DNA of 64,000 bases from Holophagae bacterium (GTDB lineage Bacteria > Acidobacteriota > Holophagae > Acanthopleuribacterales > Acanthopleuribacteraceae), in the NCBI GenBank assembly GCA_030429565.1, contig JAUIFE010000014.1, forward strand, positions 124,001 through 188,000. The letters are read 5' to 3'. The notes below the pieces were generated by a model. It saw only the letters and a list, made by a program, of their open reading frames with translations, did not search any database and had not been told where the DNA came from. Position 1 is the first letter of the stretch. The number at the start of each line of letters is the position of its first letter. This document shows positions 18,224 to 27,500 of the stretch, piece after piece. The position numbers were made by a program, and so were the translations under genes.

Positions 18224-21200
18224 ATGCGTTTATGGATGTATTTTGCTTTTCTTTCCGCCCTCTTCGCGCCGCTTCACGGTGCTAAAAAAGAAGTCACCAC
18301 AGCACCGCCACAAATTCCGGCAGGCATCTTCGCCGCCTATCAGCCCGGCGTGAACAAAGCCCCTGGCGATGTTGAAACCAATCTCGACCGGCCAGAATTC
18401 AATCTGGACCGCGCCTTCGAGGGCGCCTCACCCAATGCGAACATCGACCTCTACAGCGGCACGCTGCTGATCCAAGAGCAAGACCTTTTCCTCCCTGGCT
18501 CCTATGGCGTCAATCTCGAAGTCAATCGTGAATTCAACGGCAAGGTTTACGTGCCGCGCGCCGACACCCAACGCGTTCGTGCGCCGGACTCGTGGGTCGG
18601 TGTCGGCTGGCGAATGAACTGGGGCGTTTTGACGCTAGGCGATACGGTGGTGGTCTTCGACCTCGCCGGTTATCCCGCCCAGCGGTTGTATTTGGCAACC
18701 ACCGGTGACGGGACCGATCCGGCCGGGAATGCCACCCACGATTACCGGTTCCTTTCTCCGATCACGGGCGACCTTGTCCAGCCTTACTTGTCCAAGGAAT
18801 TTTGGCGCGCCTGGACTGAGCCAAGCCAAACAGAGGGTGACCCGATTTGGTACGTGCAGGATACCGACGGCAAGCTGTTTCAAATTGAAAAGGTCGATCA
18901 CGTGGTTGGCGATTACGCCACCACGCGAATTTGGCATCCAATGTCGCCCAGCACCGACATCACGATTGAATACCAACCCACCCAGATCCGTCTTAACCAA
19001 CGGCCAAACCCTGAATCGACCAACCAGGTCTTGGTCAATCTTTCCAACGGGAAACTGGCTTCCATCAGCGTCGCGGATCGCCGACTGGATTACCAAGTCT
19101 CACGCTGTGGCGGCAATCCCCAGGACCCCGAGGAACGCAACTGCTTGGTTCGGTTCACCAACGCAGAAGGCGAAGCAACCGAATACGACTACGGTACCCA
19201 AGCAGGCAACTGGGCCGCCGAATTGGATAAAATCACCACCGCCATGGGCGCGGTTTACACCTACCGTTATGACGACGAAACCTATTACCACTACCGCTCG
19301 GAATCGGGGTTGTTCAACACACGCGTGGTGCGCCGCCGGCAGCGCGGCGAACAGACCTGGGACTACAACTACGACCACCCACAAGTCGAACGTTACGACG
19401 AAGATCTCGACTTTTATGTCTCCGACAAGACCCACGTCCTGACGACAGTCGAAGGGCCGGAAAACGTCCGTCGCCAATACCTTTTCGCCACCTATGCCGG
19501 GGCTGTCGGCGATGGGTTGCGGCTCACAACCTACGCCCAAGACGCGGGGCGTCTGTTCAGCTCGGCCGAGTTCCACAAGGAAGTCTGGAACCTCAACGAA
19601 ATAACCGGTGCCCAGTACCGCATGGTTGACGGCTTGACCGAAGCCGGCAAGTCACCGGCGATTTACTTCACCCACGTCGTTAATCCCGAGGACAACCACA
19701 TTCCGTTCATCGCTTTGGCCGCCTACAAATACAGTGGTTTCCTGCCCCACGATGAAATCCCTAACGGTAGCGGCGGCGATCGTCCTAACCCATTCATTCT
19801 TCAAGAAACACGCTACAAGTTTCGAACCCGTGGCGAAACCGAACCGGAAAAAGGCCCGACACTGGTGTGGATCGAGGACCCGTTCGGCCGTCCAGAAGAA
19901 ATCGTCAGCAGCCACCTCAACCGCAACGCGCCGGACAGCAAACACGTCACGCGCAATGAGTTGACTTATACAGTCACCGCTGCTCAGTTGACCAACAACC
20001 AACTGTTCCTCGTTACAGAAGATCACCTCTTCCACAACGGACCGGCTGAGGATGGCGGTGTGGTTGTCCCAACCAAAGCAGGCGAGGCAACAACACCGGC
20101 CTCACGGGTTGTGCGGGCTTTCGATGAATTTGGCGAACCGACACGGGTCACAACTTACGACTTGGTTACGGATCACCAACACCAGGTCGGAACCACCCCA
20201 AACTATCGCCAATTCCATGTCACGATCCAGGAACCAGGCCGCGACCAAAGACGTGTCATTTACCGCTCGGGCTTACCTTCGCAGATCCAAATCCAACAGG
20301 ACGGCGAATGGCTCACTTTGCGTTCAGCCGAATACGACATTTTCGGTAACACGATTCGTTGGACCAACAGTCTCAACCAGACCTCGACCTTTGAATACGA
20401 CCGCCTGAATCGCATCCGTTTCGAGTATTACCCGTTGATGACACCTTCGGAAACCCGTTACACCATCGGTCAGGGCGCGGTCGTACGCCGCCAAATCGGT
20501 GACTCGGGACCTTGGGAAAAACTGACTTTTGATGAATTCGGCCGTAAAGTTGATCATCGCAAGAGTGAAATCCCCGACGCCCAGTTTGTCTACCAATACG
20601 ACGCGCTTGATCGATTGGTCGGCGTGACCCATCCCAACGGCGGTGTTGCGTCTCGGCATTATGATGCGCTTGGTCGTTTGATTTCGTTGAGCCGGACACG
20701 CGATGACCGCGTCGAACGTCAGCGCTGGCAATACTGGGACAACCTCAGCGTGCTGTTTACAGACGCCCAAGGTAACCAGACATTTAAGCGAGACGACGGC
20801 ACAGGCGCGCCTTCGATGTTTGTCGATCAGACCGGCGCCGTAACCGACATTCACACCGACGCTTTTGGCCGGATTGTTCGGGTTGAACACGGGACGGCTG
20901 TTCGAACCCGTAAGTACAGTGGCCTGGGTCGTATGTTGGAGGAATTCCACCCGGAAACAGGCTTGCAGAAGTTTGAATACAACGACTTTGGCGATTTGGC
21001 GGCCGCTCGATTCTTTGCCGACGAAAATGGCGGCAACAATCCCCACAAAACACATCGCTTCGAGTACGACGGCCGTGGCCGCATCAAGCGCCAGCACCTC
21101 GATTCTCCAGATGTCAACGCGCCCTTTATCCGTTGGGAATATGACAGTGAAAACTTGGTATCGGTTCACAACGAAACTGCCGATCTTACGCTTGCATATG

Positions 21201-23731
21201 ACAACGCCAATCGTCTGGAAGCGCGTCACTTCAACCTACGCCAAGCGAACCAAGTCCTGACCACGCGCTACGGCTATACGAGCGAAGGCCACATGGCATG
21301 GATGGAGTACCCATCCGGCTCCCGCGTGACCCATTCGTTTGATGCCGGTCGACATTTGTCCGGCGCGTCGGTCGCGACCGCCTTTGGCACCGGCACCATG
21401 GTTGAAGATCTCCACTACGTGCCCGGCCTGGGTCAGTCGCCCAATCCGGTGCCTGGATCCTGGAAACTCGGCAACCAAGTTGAAGAAGTTCGCTATTTCG
21501 GCGTGTACGGTCGTCCCTACGCTGAGGAAGTGCATCAAAGCTGGGCCGGCGGGCAACACTTGGTTCGCAAAGAACGCACCTTCGATATTCTCGGCCGCAT
21601 CACGCAACACTCCTCCTTTTCGCAGGAAGCAAATAACCCGAGCCAAGTCGCCGACTACCAATACGACACCTTGTCGCGATTGGTGCGCGCCGACTACCGC
21701 GACCAAGACAGCGGTTTGAGCCGTTTCGAGGACTACTTCTACGACGGCGACAACAACCTGTTGGCCTATGGTGGCAACGCCGATGACATGCCGATGCAGT
21801 ACCCCATGTCCGCCGACTTCAACGGTGACGGCAGTATTTCCCAAGCTGACCTACACGGCTTTTCATTTGGTGACATCGACAAGGAAGAAGCCGACTTCAA
21901 ACACGACCTTGACGGCGACGGTCAAGTCACGCTCTTTGACGCGGCAAAACAAGGTCTCAACGTTGCGCCTTTCGCGGCGCCGACCACACCGGTCACCAAC
22001 CGCTTGGTTGGCTGGGAATTCACGCCGGACGGCAACGTCTCCCGAACCCCAGACGGCAAGCGCTACAGCTACAACACCTGGAACCAGTTGGTGGCTTTTG
22101 GAGAAAGTGAGCGCCTAGCCTATGGTCCCGAAAAGCACCGGATCCTTGAATGGCAAGAAGGTCAAGAGAGTAAAAAGTTCACCCTGTTCAGCGAAGCCGG
22201 CAACCCCATCGCGGAGTATCGTCTGGAAGGAAACTCACTCACGCTGACCAAGGAAACCTATTACTTCGGCGGTAAGCCGGTCGCAGCCGACATTTACGAA
22301 GCCGAAGGCCCAGATTGTTCGGAGCGGGTATGGTTCCACTCGGATTACCTGGGCTCACCAACCGATTACACGGACAACTCGGGTTCGATTGCCGGCTTCC
22401 AAGCCTTCGCGGCATTCGGCCAAAAGTGGACTGCCGACATGGCTTGTGTCCCTATCGGCCGTGGCTTCACCGGTCACCAAGGTTTGGCTGATTCGGATCT
22501 AACCTGGATGAAGGCACGGAGTTATTCCAACCGCTACGGCCGATTCCTTCAGCCTGATCCGGTGACCATCACGCTCGAACGTTTGGCCAATCCTGGCCAA
22601 CTCAATCTTTACACCTACGTTGACAACAGCCCGACCTTGGGTGTTGACCCCCAAGGTGAATGGGTATGGATCGTCGCCGGTGCAGTTGTCGGCGGCGGTG
22701 CGGATTTAGTCGGCCAGCTCATCGTGAATGGTGGTGACATCAAAAAAGTTTCTTGGCTGAGTGTCGGCGGCAGCGCTGTCGCAGGAGCCTTCGGCGGTGG
22801 CGCGTTAAAGGCTGCCACGCAACTTGGCGGTCCAGTCGTCAAGGTGATAGCTAAAGAATTCGGCAAAGAATTAGGCGAAAACCTAGTTGGCGAACTCATT
22901 CCGGTTCCTATTCCGGGCAGAAAACCAAAAAAGCCGACGCTTGACGCGCCTAAACCCAAAAAGTGTTTTCCAGCGGGAACGCTGGTGTTAACTGAAGAGG
23001 GTTTGGTGCCAATCGAAGAAATTGAAGTTGGCGATAAGGTCTGGAGCCGCGATGATCAAACCGGTGAAGAAACCTGGCAGCAGGTAACACGGGTTTTCCA
23101 GAGTGAATCACAGGCATTGCAATTGTTGAGTTTTTCCAATGCTTACGGAAATCACTATACAATCCAAGCGACTGCTGGACACCCTTTCTGGGTGAAGCAG
23201 CTTGGGTGGGTCGAATCACAATATCTAACCGAAGGGCAAAAAGTTTGGACTCGTGATGGTTGGTTCGAAGTCAAAAAGAATATTGAACGCCAAAAGGTAG
23301 CACCGGTTTTCAACTTTGAAGTCACCTACTTTCACACCTACTTTATTAGTAGTATCGGATTCTGGGCACATAATTCCTGTGATGACATACACCGCATCGG
23401 AGGATCGAATGTTGATAACTTGAGTCTTAAAGATGCAGAGAAAAAGTTGGACCCTCCTGGGATTTCAGTTTTAAAATCGGATTCACCTAAAGAAGCCGCA
23501 GAGCAGATGAGAACGGCCTTCCCGAAAGCAACTAAACTCCATGAAGCAAGTAAAACCGTGGGTTCTTCAAATGTTGAAAAAATTCAAGACGCAGGCTTTA
23601 GTGTAAAGCCAGATCCTACGAAAAATTTCCCAAACCACCACAGGATAACTCACCCTGAAGGGGTAGAAGGCTTTTCAAATGAAAACCTCGAAAAACTTTC
23701 AAACGCCTTCAAGGATTCAAAAGGAAACTAG
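18224..23731 (+). CDS. Giant RHS-repeat polymorphic toxin with Hint domain and C-terminal toxin
   Basis: The product has 1835 residues. A signal-like start (MRLWMYFAFLSALFAPLHGA) is followed by a beta-rich region with SGTLLIQEQDLFLPG. RHS/YD repeats then run from about 640 to 1430 (YDALDRL, YDALGRL, YDTLSRL). Two calcium-type loops, DFNGDGSISQAD and DLDGDGQVTLFD (about 1197-1240), are inserted in the shell. The conserved RHS core end is NRYGRFLQPDPV..NLYTYVDNSP. A Hint domain follows (about 1580-1718): catalytic CFPAGTLV, TAGHPFWV and terminal AHNS. The last about 117 residues are a variable toxin domain. The Hint domain should cleave itself and release the toxin. Base composition drops in A+T-rich direction over the last 400 bases, suggesting a swapped-in toxin module. 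The likely immunity gene follows immediately. Confidence 0.9.
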   Translation: MRLWMYFAFLSALFAPLHGAKKEVTTAPPQIPAGIFAAYQPGVNKAPGDVETNLDRPEFNLDRAFEGASPNANIDLYSGTLLIQEQDLFLPGSYGVNLEVNREFNGKVYVPRADTQRVRAPDSWVGVGWRMNWGVLTLGDTVVVFDLAGYPAQRLYLATTGDGTDPAGNATHDYRFLSPITGDLVQPYLSKEFWRAWTEPSQTEGDPIWYVQDTDGKLFQIEKVDHVVGDYATTRIWHPMSPSTDITIEYQPTQIRLNQRPNPESTNQVLVNLSNGKLASISVADRRLDYQVSRCGGNPQDPEERNCLVRFTNAEGEATEYDYGTQAGNWAAELDKITTAMGAVYTYRYDDETYYHYRSESGLFNTRVVRRRQRGEQTWDYNYDHPQVERYDEDLDFYVSDKTHVLTTVEGPENVRRQYLFATYAGAVGDGLRLTTYAQDAGRLFSSAEFHKEVWNLNEITGAQYRMVDGLTEAGKSPAIYFTHVVNPEDNHIPFIALAAYKYSGFLPHDEIPNGSGGDRPNPFILQETRYKFRTRGETEPEKGPTLVWIEDPFGRPEEIVSSHLNRNAPDSKHVTRNELTYTVTAAQLTNNQLFLVTEDHLFHNGPAEDGGVVVPTKAGEATTPASRVVRAFDEFGEPTRVTTYDLVTDHQHQVGTTPNYRQFHVTIQEPGRDQRRVIYRSGLPSQIQIQQDGEWLTLRSAEYDIFGNTIRWTNSLNQTSTFEYDRLNRIRFEYYPLMTPSETRYTIGQGAVVRRQIGDSGPWEKLTFDEFGRKVDHRKSEIPDAQFVYQYDALDRLVGVTHPNGGVASRHYDALGRLISLSRTRDDRVERQRWQYWDNLSVLFTDAQGNQTFKRDDGTGAPSMFVDQTGAVTDIHTDAFGRIVRVEHGTAVRTRKYSGLGRMLEEFHPETGLQKFEYNDFGDLAAARFFADENGGNNPHKTHRFEYDGRGRIKRQHLDSPDVNAPFIRWEYDSENLVSVHNETADLTLAYDNANRLEARHFNLRQANQVLTTRYGYTSEGHMAWMEYPSGSRVTHSFDAGRHLSGASVATAFGTGTMVEDLHYVPGLGQSPNPVPGSWKLGNQVEEVRYFGVYGRPYAEEVHQSWAGGQHLVRKERTFDILGRITQHSSFSQEANNPSQVADYQYDTLSRLVRADYRDQDSGLSRFEDYFYDGDNNLLAYGGNADDMPMQYPMSADFNGDGSISQADLHGFSFGDIDKEEADFKHDLDGDGQVTLFDAAKQGLNVAPFAAPTTPVTNRLVGWEFTPDGNVSRTPDGKRYSYNTWNQLVAFGESERLAYGPEKHRILEWQEGQESKKFTLFSEAGNPIAEYRLEGNSLTLTKETYYFGGKPVAADIYEAEGPDCSERVWFHSDYLGSPTDYTDNSGSIAGFQAFAAFGQKWTADMACVPIGRGFTGHQGLADSDLTWMKARSYSNRYGRFLQPDPVTITLERLANPGQLNLYTYVDNSPTLGVDPQGEWVWIVAGAVVGGGADLVGQLIVNGGDIKKVSWLSVGGSAVAGAFGGGALKAATQLGGPVVKVIAKEFGKELGENLVGELIPVPIPGRKPKKPTLDAPKPKKCFPAGTLVLTEEGLVPIEEIEVGDKVWSRDDQTGEETWQQVTRVFQSESQALQLLSFSNAYGNHYTIQATAGHPFWVKQLGWVESQYLTEGQKVWTRDGWFEVKKNIERQKVAPVFNFEVTYFHTYFISSIGFWAHNSCDDIHRIGGSNVDNLSLKDAEKKLDPPGISVLKSDSPKEAAEQMRTAFPKATKLHEASKTVGSSNVEKIQDAGFSVKPDPTKNFPNHHRITHPEGVEGFSNENLEKLSNAFKDSKGN

Positions 23732-23733
23732 CC

Positions 23734-24063
23734 GTGATAAATGAAACCGTAACTATCCTAGACAAAACCAAAGATACCATGGGCCAAATTTTAATAAAAG
23801 AGTTCAATAATTCTTGGTGGCATGGAAAATTGATTGTCAATCAACTACCAAAAGACTTAGAATCGCTGTTCTTAGAGCTAGAGAATCTGATGGAAAACCA
23901 GATCTTATCGCTAATCGATGAAACGTCAGATAGAATAAATTCATTCGGCTTAGCAATCAGGAAAACTAACTCTGGTCATATTTTTAACCTCAAAGATATT
24001 CAGATTTATGGATTAGACAACAAAGAAACCACAGTTTGTTTCAAGCTCCTTGAACAAACATAA
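23734..24063 (+). CDS. Putative immunity protein for the RHS toxin
   Basis: A 109-residue, AT-rich gene starting at a GTG three bases after the RHS stop, with AAGGA in the toxin gene's 3' end as ribosome-binding site. The protein is acidic and soluble (LPKDLESLFLELENLMENQ.., then GLAIRKTNSGHIFNLKDIQIYGL). It has no recognised domain. Position, size and shared base composition with the toxin tail are what immunity genes usually show. The assignment rests on context alone. Confidence 0.6.
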   Translation: MINETVTILDKTKDTMGQILIKEFNNSWWHGKLIVNQLPKDLESLFLELENLMENQILSLIDETSDRINSFGLAIRKTNSGHIFNLKDIQIYGLDNKETTVCFKLLEQT

Positions 24064-24088
24064 AACCTGAATGTTCCCGGAATTACTT

Positions 24089-24120
24089 GCGGCTGCCACA
24101 GACGGGGTTGTGGCGGCCGC
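24089..24120 (+). terminator. Stem-loop after the RHS/immunity operon
   Basis: GCGGCTGCCACA pairs with TGTGGCGGCCGC with one mismatch, 25 bases after the immunity stop. The stem is GC-rich but not followed by a U-run, so termination is probable rather than certain. Confidence 0.5.
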
Positions 24121-24138
24121 ACTTAACAAAGGCCCGTT

Positions 24139-24286
24139 GTGTCCCAAAAAGATTTCCGTCGCACATCGGAGGCAACCACTTCCTCAGCAATCTCTTGCGC
24201 GTGCTCTGATGGCGGCGAAACCGTAAAAAACACCCGAAGTGTCCTAAAAAGATTTCGGCAATGAATCAGAGGAAACCAGTTTCTCT
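24139..24286. repeat. Two imperfect direct repeats spaced 100 bp apart
   Basis: Copies at 24139-24186 and 24239-24286 share GTGTCC(C/T)AAAAAGATTTC and continue with related GAGG.AACCA.TT sequence. The exact 100-bp spacing suggests a tandemly duplicated unit. They could be fossils of insertion-sequence ends or a duplicated regulatory patch. Confidence 0.5.
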
Positions 24287-24287
24287 C

Positions 24288-24306
24288 GAGCCCCTTATCG
24301 GGGCTC
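24288..24306 (+). terminator. Small GC-rich hairpin
   Basis: GAGCCCC TTATC GGGGCTC, followed by TAATTAAA. The shape is terminator-like, but the following T content is low. Confidence 0.4.
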
Positions 24307-24348
24307 TAATTAAAGATCAAAAAGAATCAATCCAAAACCAACATTCCA

Positions 24349-24384
24349 AGTTATCACTCAGCTAAATCAAAAGGAGTGATAACT
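24349..24384 (+). promoter_or_regulatory. Hairpin masking a ribosome-binding site
   Basis: AGTTATCACTC (24349-24359) is the exact reverse complement of GAGTGATAACT (24374-24384). The right arm includes part of the AAGGAG ribosome-binding site and abuts the ATG at 24385. A transcript starting upstream would fold the site away, while one starting inside the hairpin would not. The same symmetry could equally be a protein operator. Confidence 0.45.
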
Positions 24385-24492
24385 ATGTCAGAATCGTTCA
24401 AGCATTACGTGAAATGGTACAAATCCATAATTAACAACGAGGTAGCACAGCGCTATCATGACAAGCTAAATCTCAACAACGAGATAGTTTGA
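24385..24492 (+). CDS. 35-residue micro-ORF, possibly the start of a broken gene
   Basis: The ATG has a strong AAGGAG eight bases upstream. The product starts MSESFKHYVKWYKSIINN and ends at a TGA after LNNEIV. A second frame opens at the stop (FEIAYCDGSYLKHIKRQ..) and runs to about 24763, so a frameshift may have split a longer gene. I recognise neither part. The base composition is AT-rich like the surrounding mobile zone. Confidence 0.35.
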   Translation: MSESFKHYVKWYKSIINNEVAQRYHDKLNLNNEIV

Positions 24493-25053
24493 AATTGCTT
24501 ATTGTGATGGAAGCTATCTGAAACACATCAAGCGACAATCATCTCCTCCTTTGTCATACAAGAACTTCAAACAGAGTTTTGCCGCCGATGGTTTGTTAGA
24601 CGGAAGTCATCAAGAGAAGTTTCGTTCGGGGCTTATTTTCCCGTTATATGGCGATGATCATTCTTTGAAGCAGGTGTGGGCGAGGAGCGACAATCACGTT
24701 CACCGACCAACTACAATTAGACTGGCCTTCATGGTCATCGCCTCGAAGCAGAAAAACAGCTGACACCGAACTCAACTTTGTACCAAATCAGAAATGAGCC
24801 TATTTGATACTGCGCTACAGCACAACAGGTCATGCTTTCGCCCCCCAAGAATCTCACGGTTTAGGCAAAAGCACAACGTTGAGAATTCACCTCCCCCGTG
24901 AGCTCGGATTAACTTTTTCGGCTCAAAACCTAACTCATCGTCGCCCCCAAGCTATGAATTCGCGGAACCACCATCGACGTCCCCGTCATTTCAGCCTTGT
25001 ACCTGGGTTGAGCGATTCTTGAAAAATGAAATTAGTGCCAGAAATGGCAAATA
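24493..25053. other. Decayed AT-rich stretch before the insertion sequence
   Basis: It contains an open frame to 24763 that may continue the micro-ORF after a frameshift, and a further unsupported frame at 24804-25022. No family or ribosome-binding site is recognised. It most likely represents gene debris. Confidence 0.4.
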
Positions 25054-26640
25054 GCTCTTTTTGTAATAGGTTATGATTAATTACCACAAAAACCAAACCC
25101 CACCCACTGGGTGACAAAAAGAGCCATGTATGACCAGCACAAAGTCATCGCGAGTTCCCGCCAAGTTTAAAATTTCCCGTATCGAAACAACGACCGATTG
25201 CCTCGCTGATCGAGGTGGCCTCGCCTTGTTTATGCGTTATCTCGATCACACGGGTATCGTCGATGAGCCGGCTCAAGCCATTAAAGGACATCAAGCCAAT
25301 AAGAAGGGGCTTTCGGTCAATGATCTTGTTCGCCAAACACTTGGTTTCTTTACAGATGGAAACCATTCAAGACTTACTCATTTTGATCTGCTAAAGGACG
25401 ACCTCGGGTACCAAGGTGTCATGGAGACCCCTGCTGAACGCCTTGCTTCGTCCCATCAGGTGAAGCGGTTCTTTAACAAGTTCACCAAAGTGAGCAGCAG
25501 CGCGTTCCGCCGTGTTCTTCGAGACATGGCCATTTCTCGCATGAAACGCGAGCAGCTACCGGTGATCGAGCTGTTTCTCGACACCATGGTGATGAACAAC
25601 GATGACGCAGCCAAACGCGAGGGCGTAACGCCCACCTACAAAAAGGTTTGTGGTTTTCAGCCGCTTCAACTTATTTGGGATGGCCAAATCGTCGACGCAC
25701 AGTTTAGAGGCGGAAAAAAGAACGGAAACCACGGCCATACCGCGTTTGCCATGATCAAAAAAGCGGTAAAAGCCATTCGCAAGCATGTGAACCCAAAAGT
25801 ACCCGTGGTTGTGCGTATGGACGGGGGTTTCTTCGACGGAAAGCTGTTTTGGCGGCTTGATGTGAGCAACATTGGTTTTGTTTGCGCCGGCCGACGCAGC
25901 GAGGAAAACAAAAAGCTGGTTGCAGAACTCGACTCAGAATCAGCCAAAATCTGGCGACAGAAGAAACAAGCCTGGCAATATCAGGAATATACGACAACCT
26001 GCAAGTCGTGGGATCGTTCTTATCGGGGTATCCATCTCAAGAAAATCGTTGAAAACAACCAACAGGTGTTTGAGTTCGCGACCAAGGACAACCACATCAT
26101 CACGAATCTCGGCTTTGAGAGTCGGGTTTTAAATCAGCTCACGGATGATGCACGCAAAAAGTACGAAGAAGCGGAATACCTCGTCGCGAACTTCTTTGCA
26201 CGCGGTTGCGATGAGCTGACCCACCGCCGCTTCAAAGAGTTCGGATTTGAAGCGTTGCCATTCAAGCGTTTTGCGGCGAATGCTGCGATGTATTACTTGA
26301 TGGTCATTGGTTACAACCTGATGGAATTTTTCAAACGCGACGTCTTAGGTGATCGCGTTGCCAAACGGGCCTACCCAACAACCATTCGAAGAAGGTATAT
26401 CGATTTTGCGGCGAAGGTTGTCAGGACCGCTGGGTGCGTTATTTTGAAGGTGTCAGAGTCAGTGATGAACCGACTGAATCTAAACACTTTATGGTTAAGG
26501 TGCGAGGACGTACCGCCTGTCTTTCTTTAAGGAAGCACCCGGAGCTTTCTCTCAAAAGACAGGATAAATGCGTCTTGATGACGCATTCGCGACCTAAATC
26601 GGCCAAGAATTCAAAATATCGACCGCGACGCGCTGCGTGA
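25054..26640 (+). mobile_element. IS1380-family insertion sequence, ends not defined
   Basis: The span is set by the transposase gene plus the surrounding inverted repeats. GCTCTTTTTGT (25054-25064) and ACAAAAAGAGC (25114-25124) form a hairpin just before the transposase start. After the gene, CCTGTCTTT/AAAGACAGG (26516-26563) and AATGCGTC/GACGCATT (26567-26587) form two more. I could not find matching terminal inverted repeats or a target-site duplication, so the outer limits are approximate. Confidence 0.5.
25130..26530 (+). CDS. IS1380-family transposase
   Basis: This 466-residue DDE transposase is of full family length. The first catalytic Asp is in ELFLDTMVMNNDDAAKREG, with VCGFQPLQLIWDG and FRGGKKNGNHG following. 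The second Asp is in VVRMDGGFFD, and the C-terminal Glu region is EEAEYLVANFF..RRFKEFGFEALPFKRF. The AANAAMYYLMVIGYNL segment is typical of the family. The reading frame is intact, so the element may still be active. A hairpin just upstream of the ATG could block read-through transcription from neighbouring promoters. Confidence 0.9.
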   Translation: MTSTKSSRVPAKFKISRIETTTDCLADRGGLALFMRYLDHTGIVDEPAQAIKGHQANKKGLSVNDLVRQTLGFFTDGNHSRLTHFDLLKDDLGYQGVMETPAERLASSHQVKRFFNKFTKVSSSAFRRVLRDMAISRMKREQLPVIELFLDTMVMNNDDAAKREGVTPTYKKVCGFQPLQLIWDGQIVDAQFRGGKKNGNHGHTAFAMIKKAVKAIRKHVNPKVPVVVRMDGGFFDGKLFWRLDVSNIGFVCAGRRSEENKKLVAELDSESAKIWRQKKQAWQYQEYTTTCKSWDRSYRGIHLKKIVENNQQVFEFATKDNHIITNLGFESRVLNQLTDDARKKYEEAEYLVANFFARGCDELTHRRFKEFGFEALPFKRFAANAAMYYLMVIGYNLMEFFKRDVLGDRVAKRAYPTTIRRRYIDFAAKVVRTAGCVILKVSESVMNRLNLNTLWLRCEDVPPVFL

Positions 26641-26756
26641 ACGGGCAAAACGCCTCCCGTATCGAAGATAAAAAACTCAGCTTTGAACATTTATTCTGTC
26701 TAACGTCGTTTTTTGAGAAACAGCAACTCAACTGCACTGTTCAAAAACAGAATCGC

Positions 26757-27500
26757 TCAACTCAGGTTGTAACGCACTCGGCTGTCTGAGCCATCTACAA
26801 ATTCGCATCCATAGGTATATTCCGTCCATTCGTGGTCGACCTCGCGGGTATCTTCCAACACACAAACCTCCCATGTTTCGCCGCCGTCGTTGCCGGCAAA
26901 CCAACGCACGGTGGTCGCGCTCGGCACGTCCATCTGGACATAAAGCTTGGTACTTGCAACAGCCTGGGCCATGGCATTTTCCCGCGAGAGGTAGGTCCCT
27001 TCCGTGTTGGACAGGTACCCAACTAGCGCGACGTCCTTATAGTTCAACGCTGGCGTGTCGTTGGCCTGGCTACCAATGAACCGTGCTCTGATCAGCACCT
27101 AACTGGCGACATTCGGCAGCTTCTCCTCTTCGGCCGGAACGAGGGAGTCCCAGGTCAAGCCGCCATCCGTTGGAGCTTCCCAATTAATGGCCGTCCCCTC
27201 GGGAATCGCGGAGTATTCATCGACGTTCAGCTCGCTGAAATGGACACCCGTAATGGGTTGAAACTGAAGGATGCCAGAGCTTTGGAAATCGTAGCCGTAA
27301 ATCAAGCAGGTCAAATCGCTGCCGTTCAGCGGCGTCAAGGTCTCGGCATTCGAGCTTTCCAACAACACACCGGTGCTGTAGGCCTGGCTTGTGATGACGC
27401 CGTTTTGCCCGGCTTGGCCCAACGTCGCAATCCGCACAGGGTACTGGGTGCTATTGGTGAGTAGAACAATGGCCTTACCGGTTTCCCCGTTATGACGAAA
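26757..27500 (-). pseudogene. Broken phage-tail-like gene (prophage remnant)
   Basis: On the - strand one frame runs from about 27500 to 26757, interrupted by an in-frame TAG at 27099-27101 and immediately resuming. The product shows two similar beta-rich units: AINWEAPTDGGLTWDSL and TVRWFAGNDGGETWEVCVLE. The second also has YLSNTEGTYLSRENAMAQ. Such W-x(5-7)-DGG-TW units are found in phage baseplate and tail-fibre proteins. There is no start codon with a ribosome-binding site; coding-like sequence (NGETGKAIVLLTNSTQYPV) continues upstream of the first GTG. It lies between the insertion sequence and tRNA-Arg, a common phage integration site. Confidence 0.55.
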
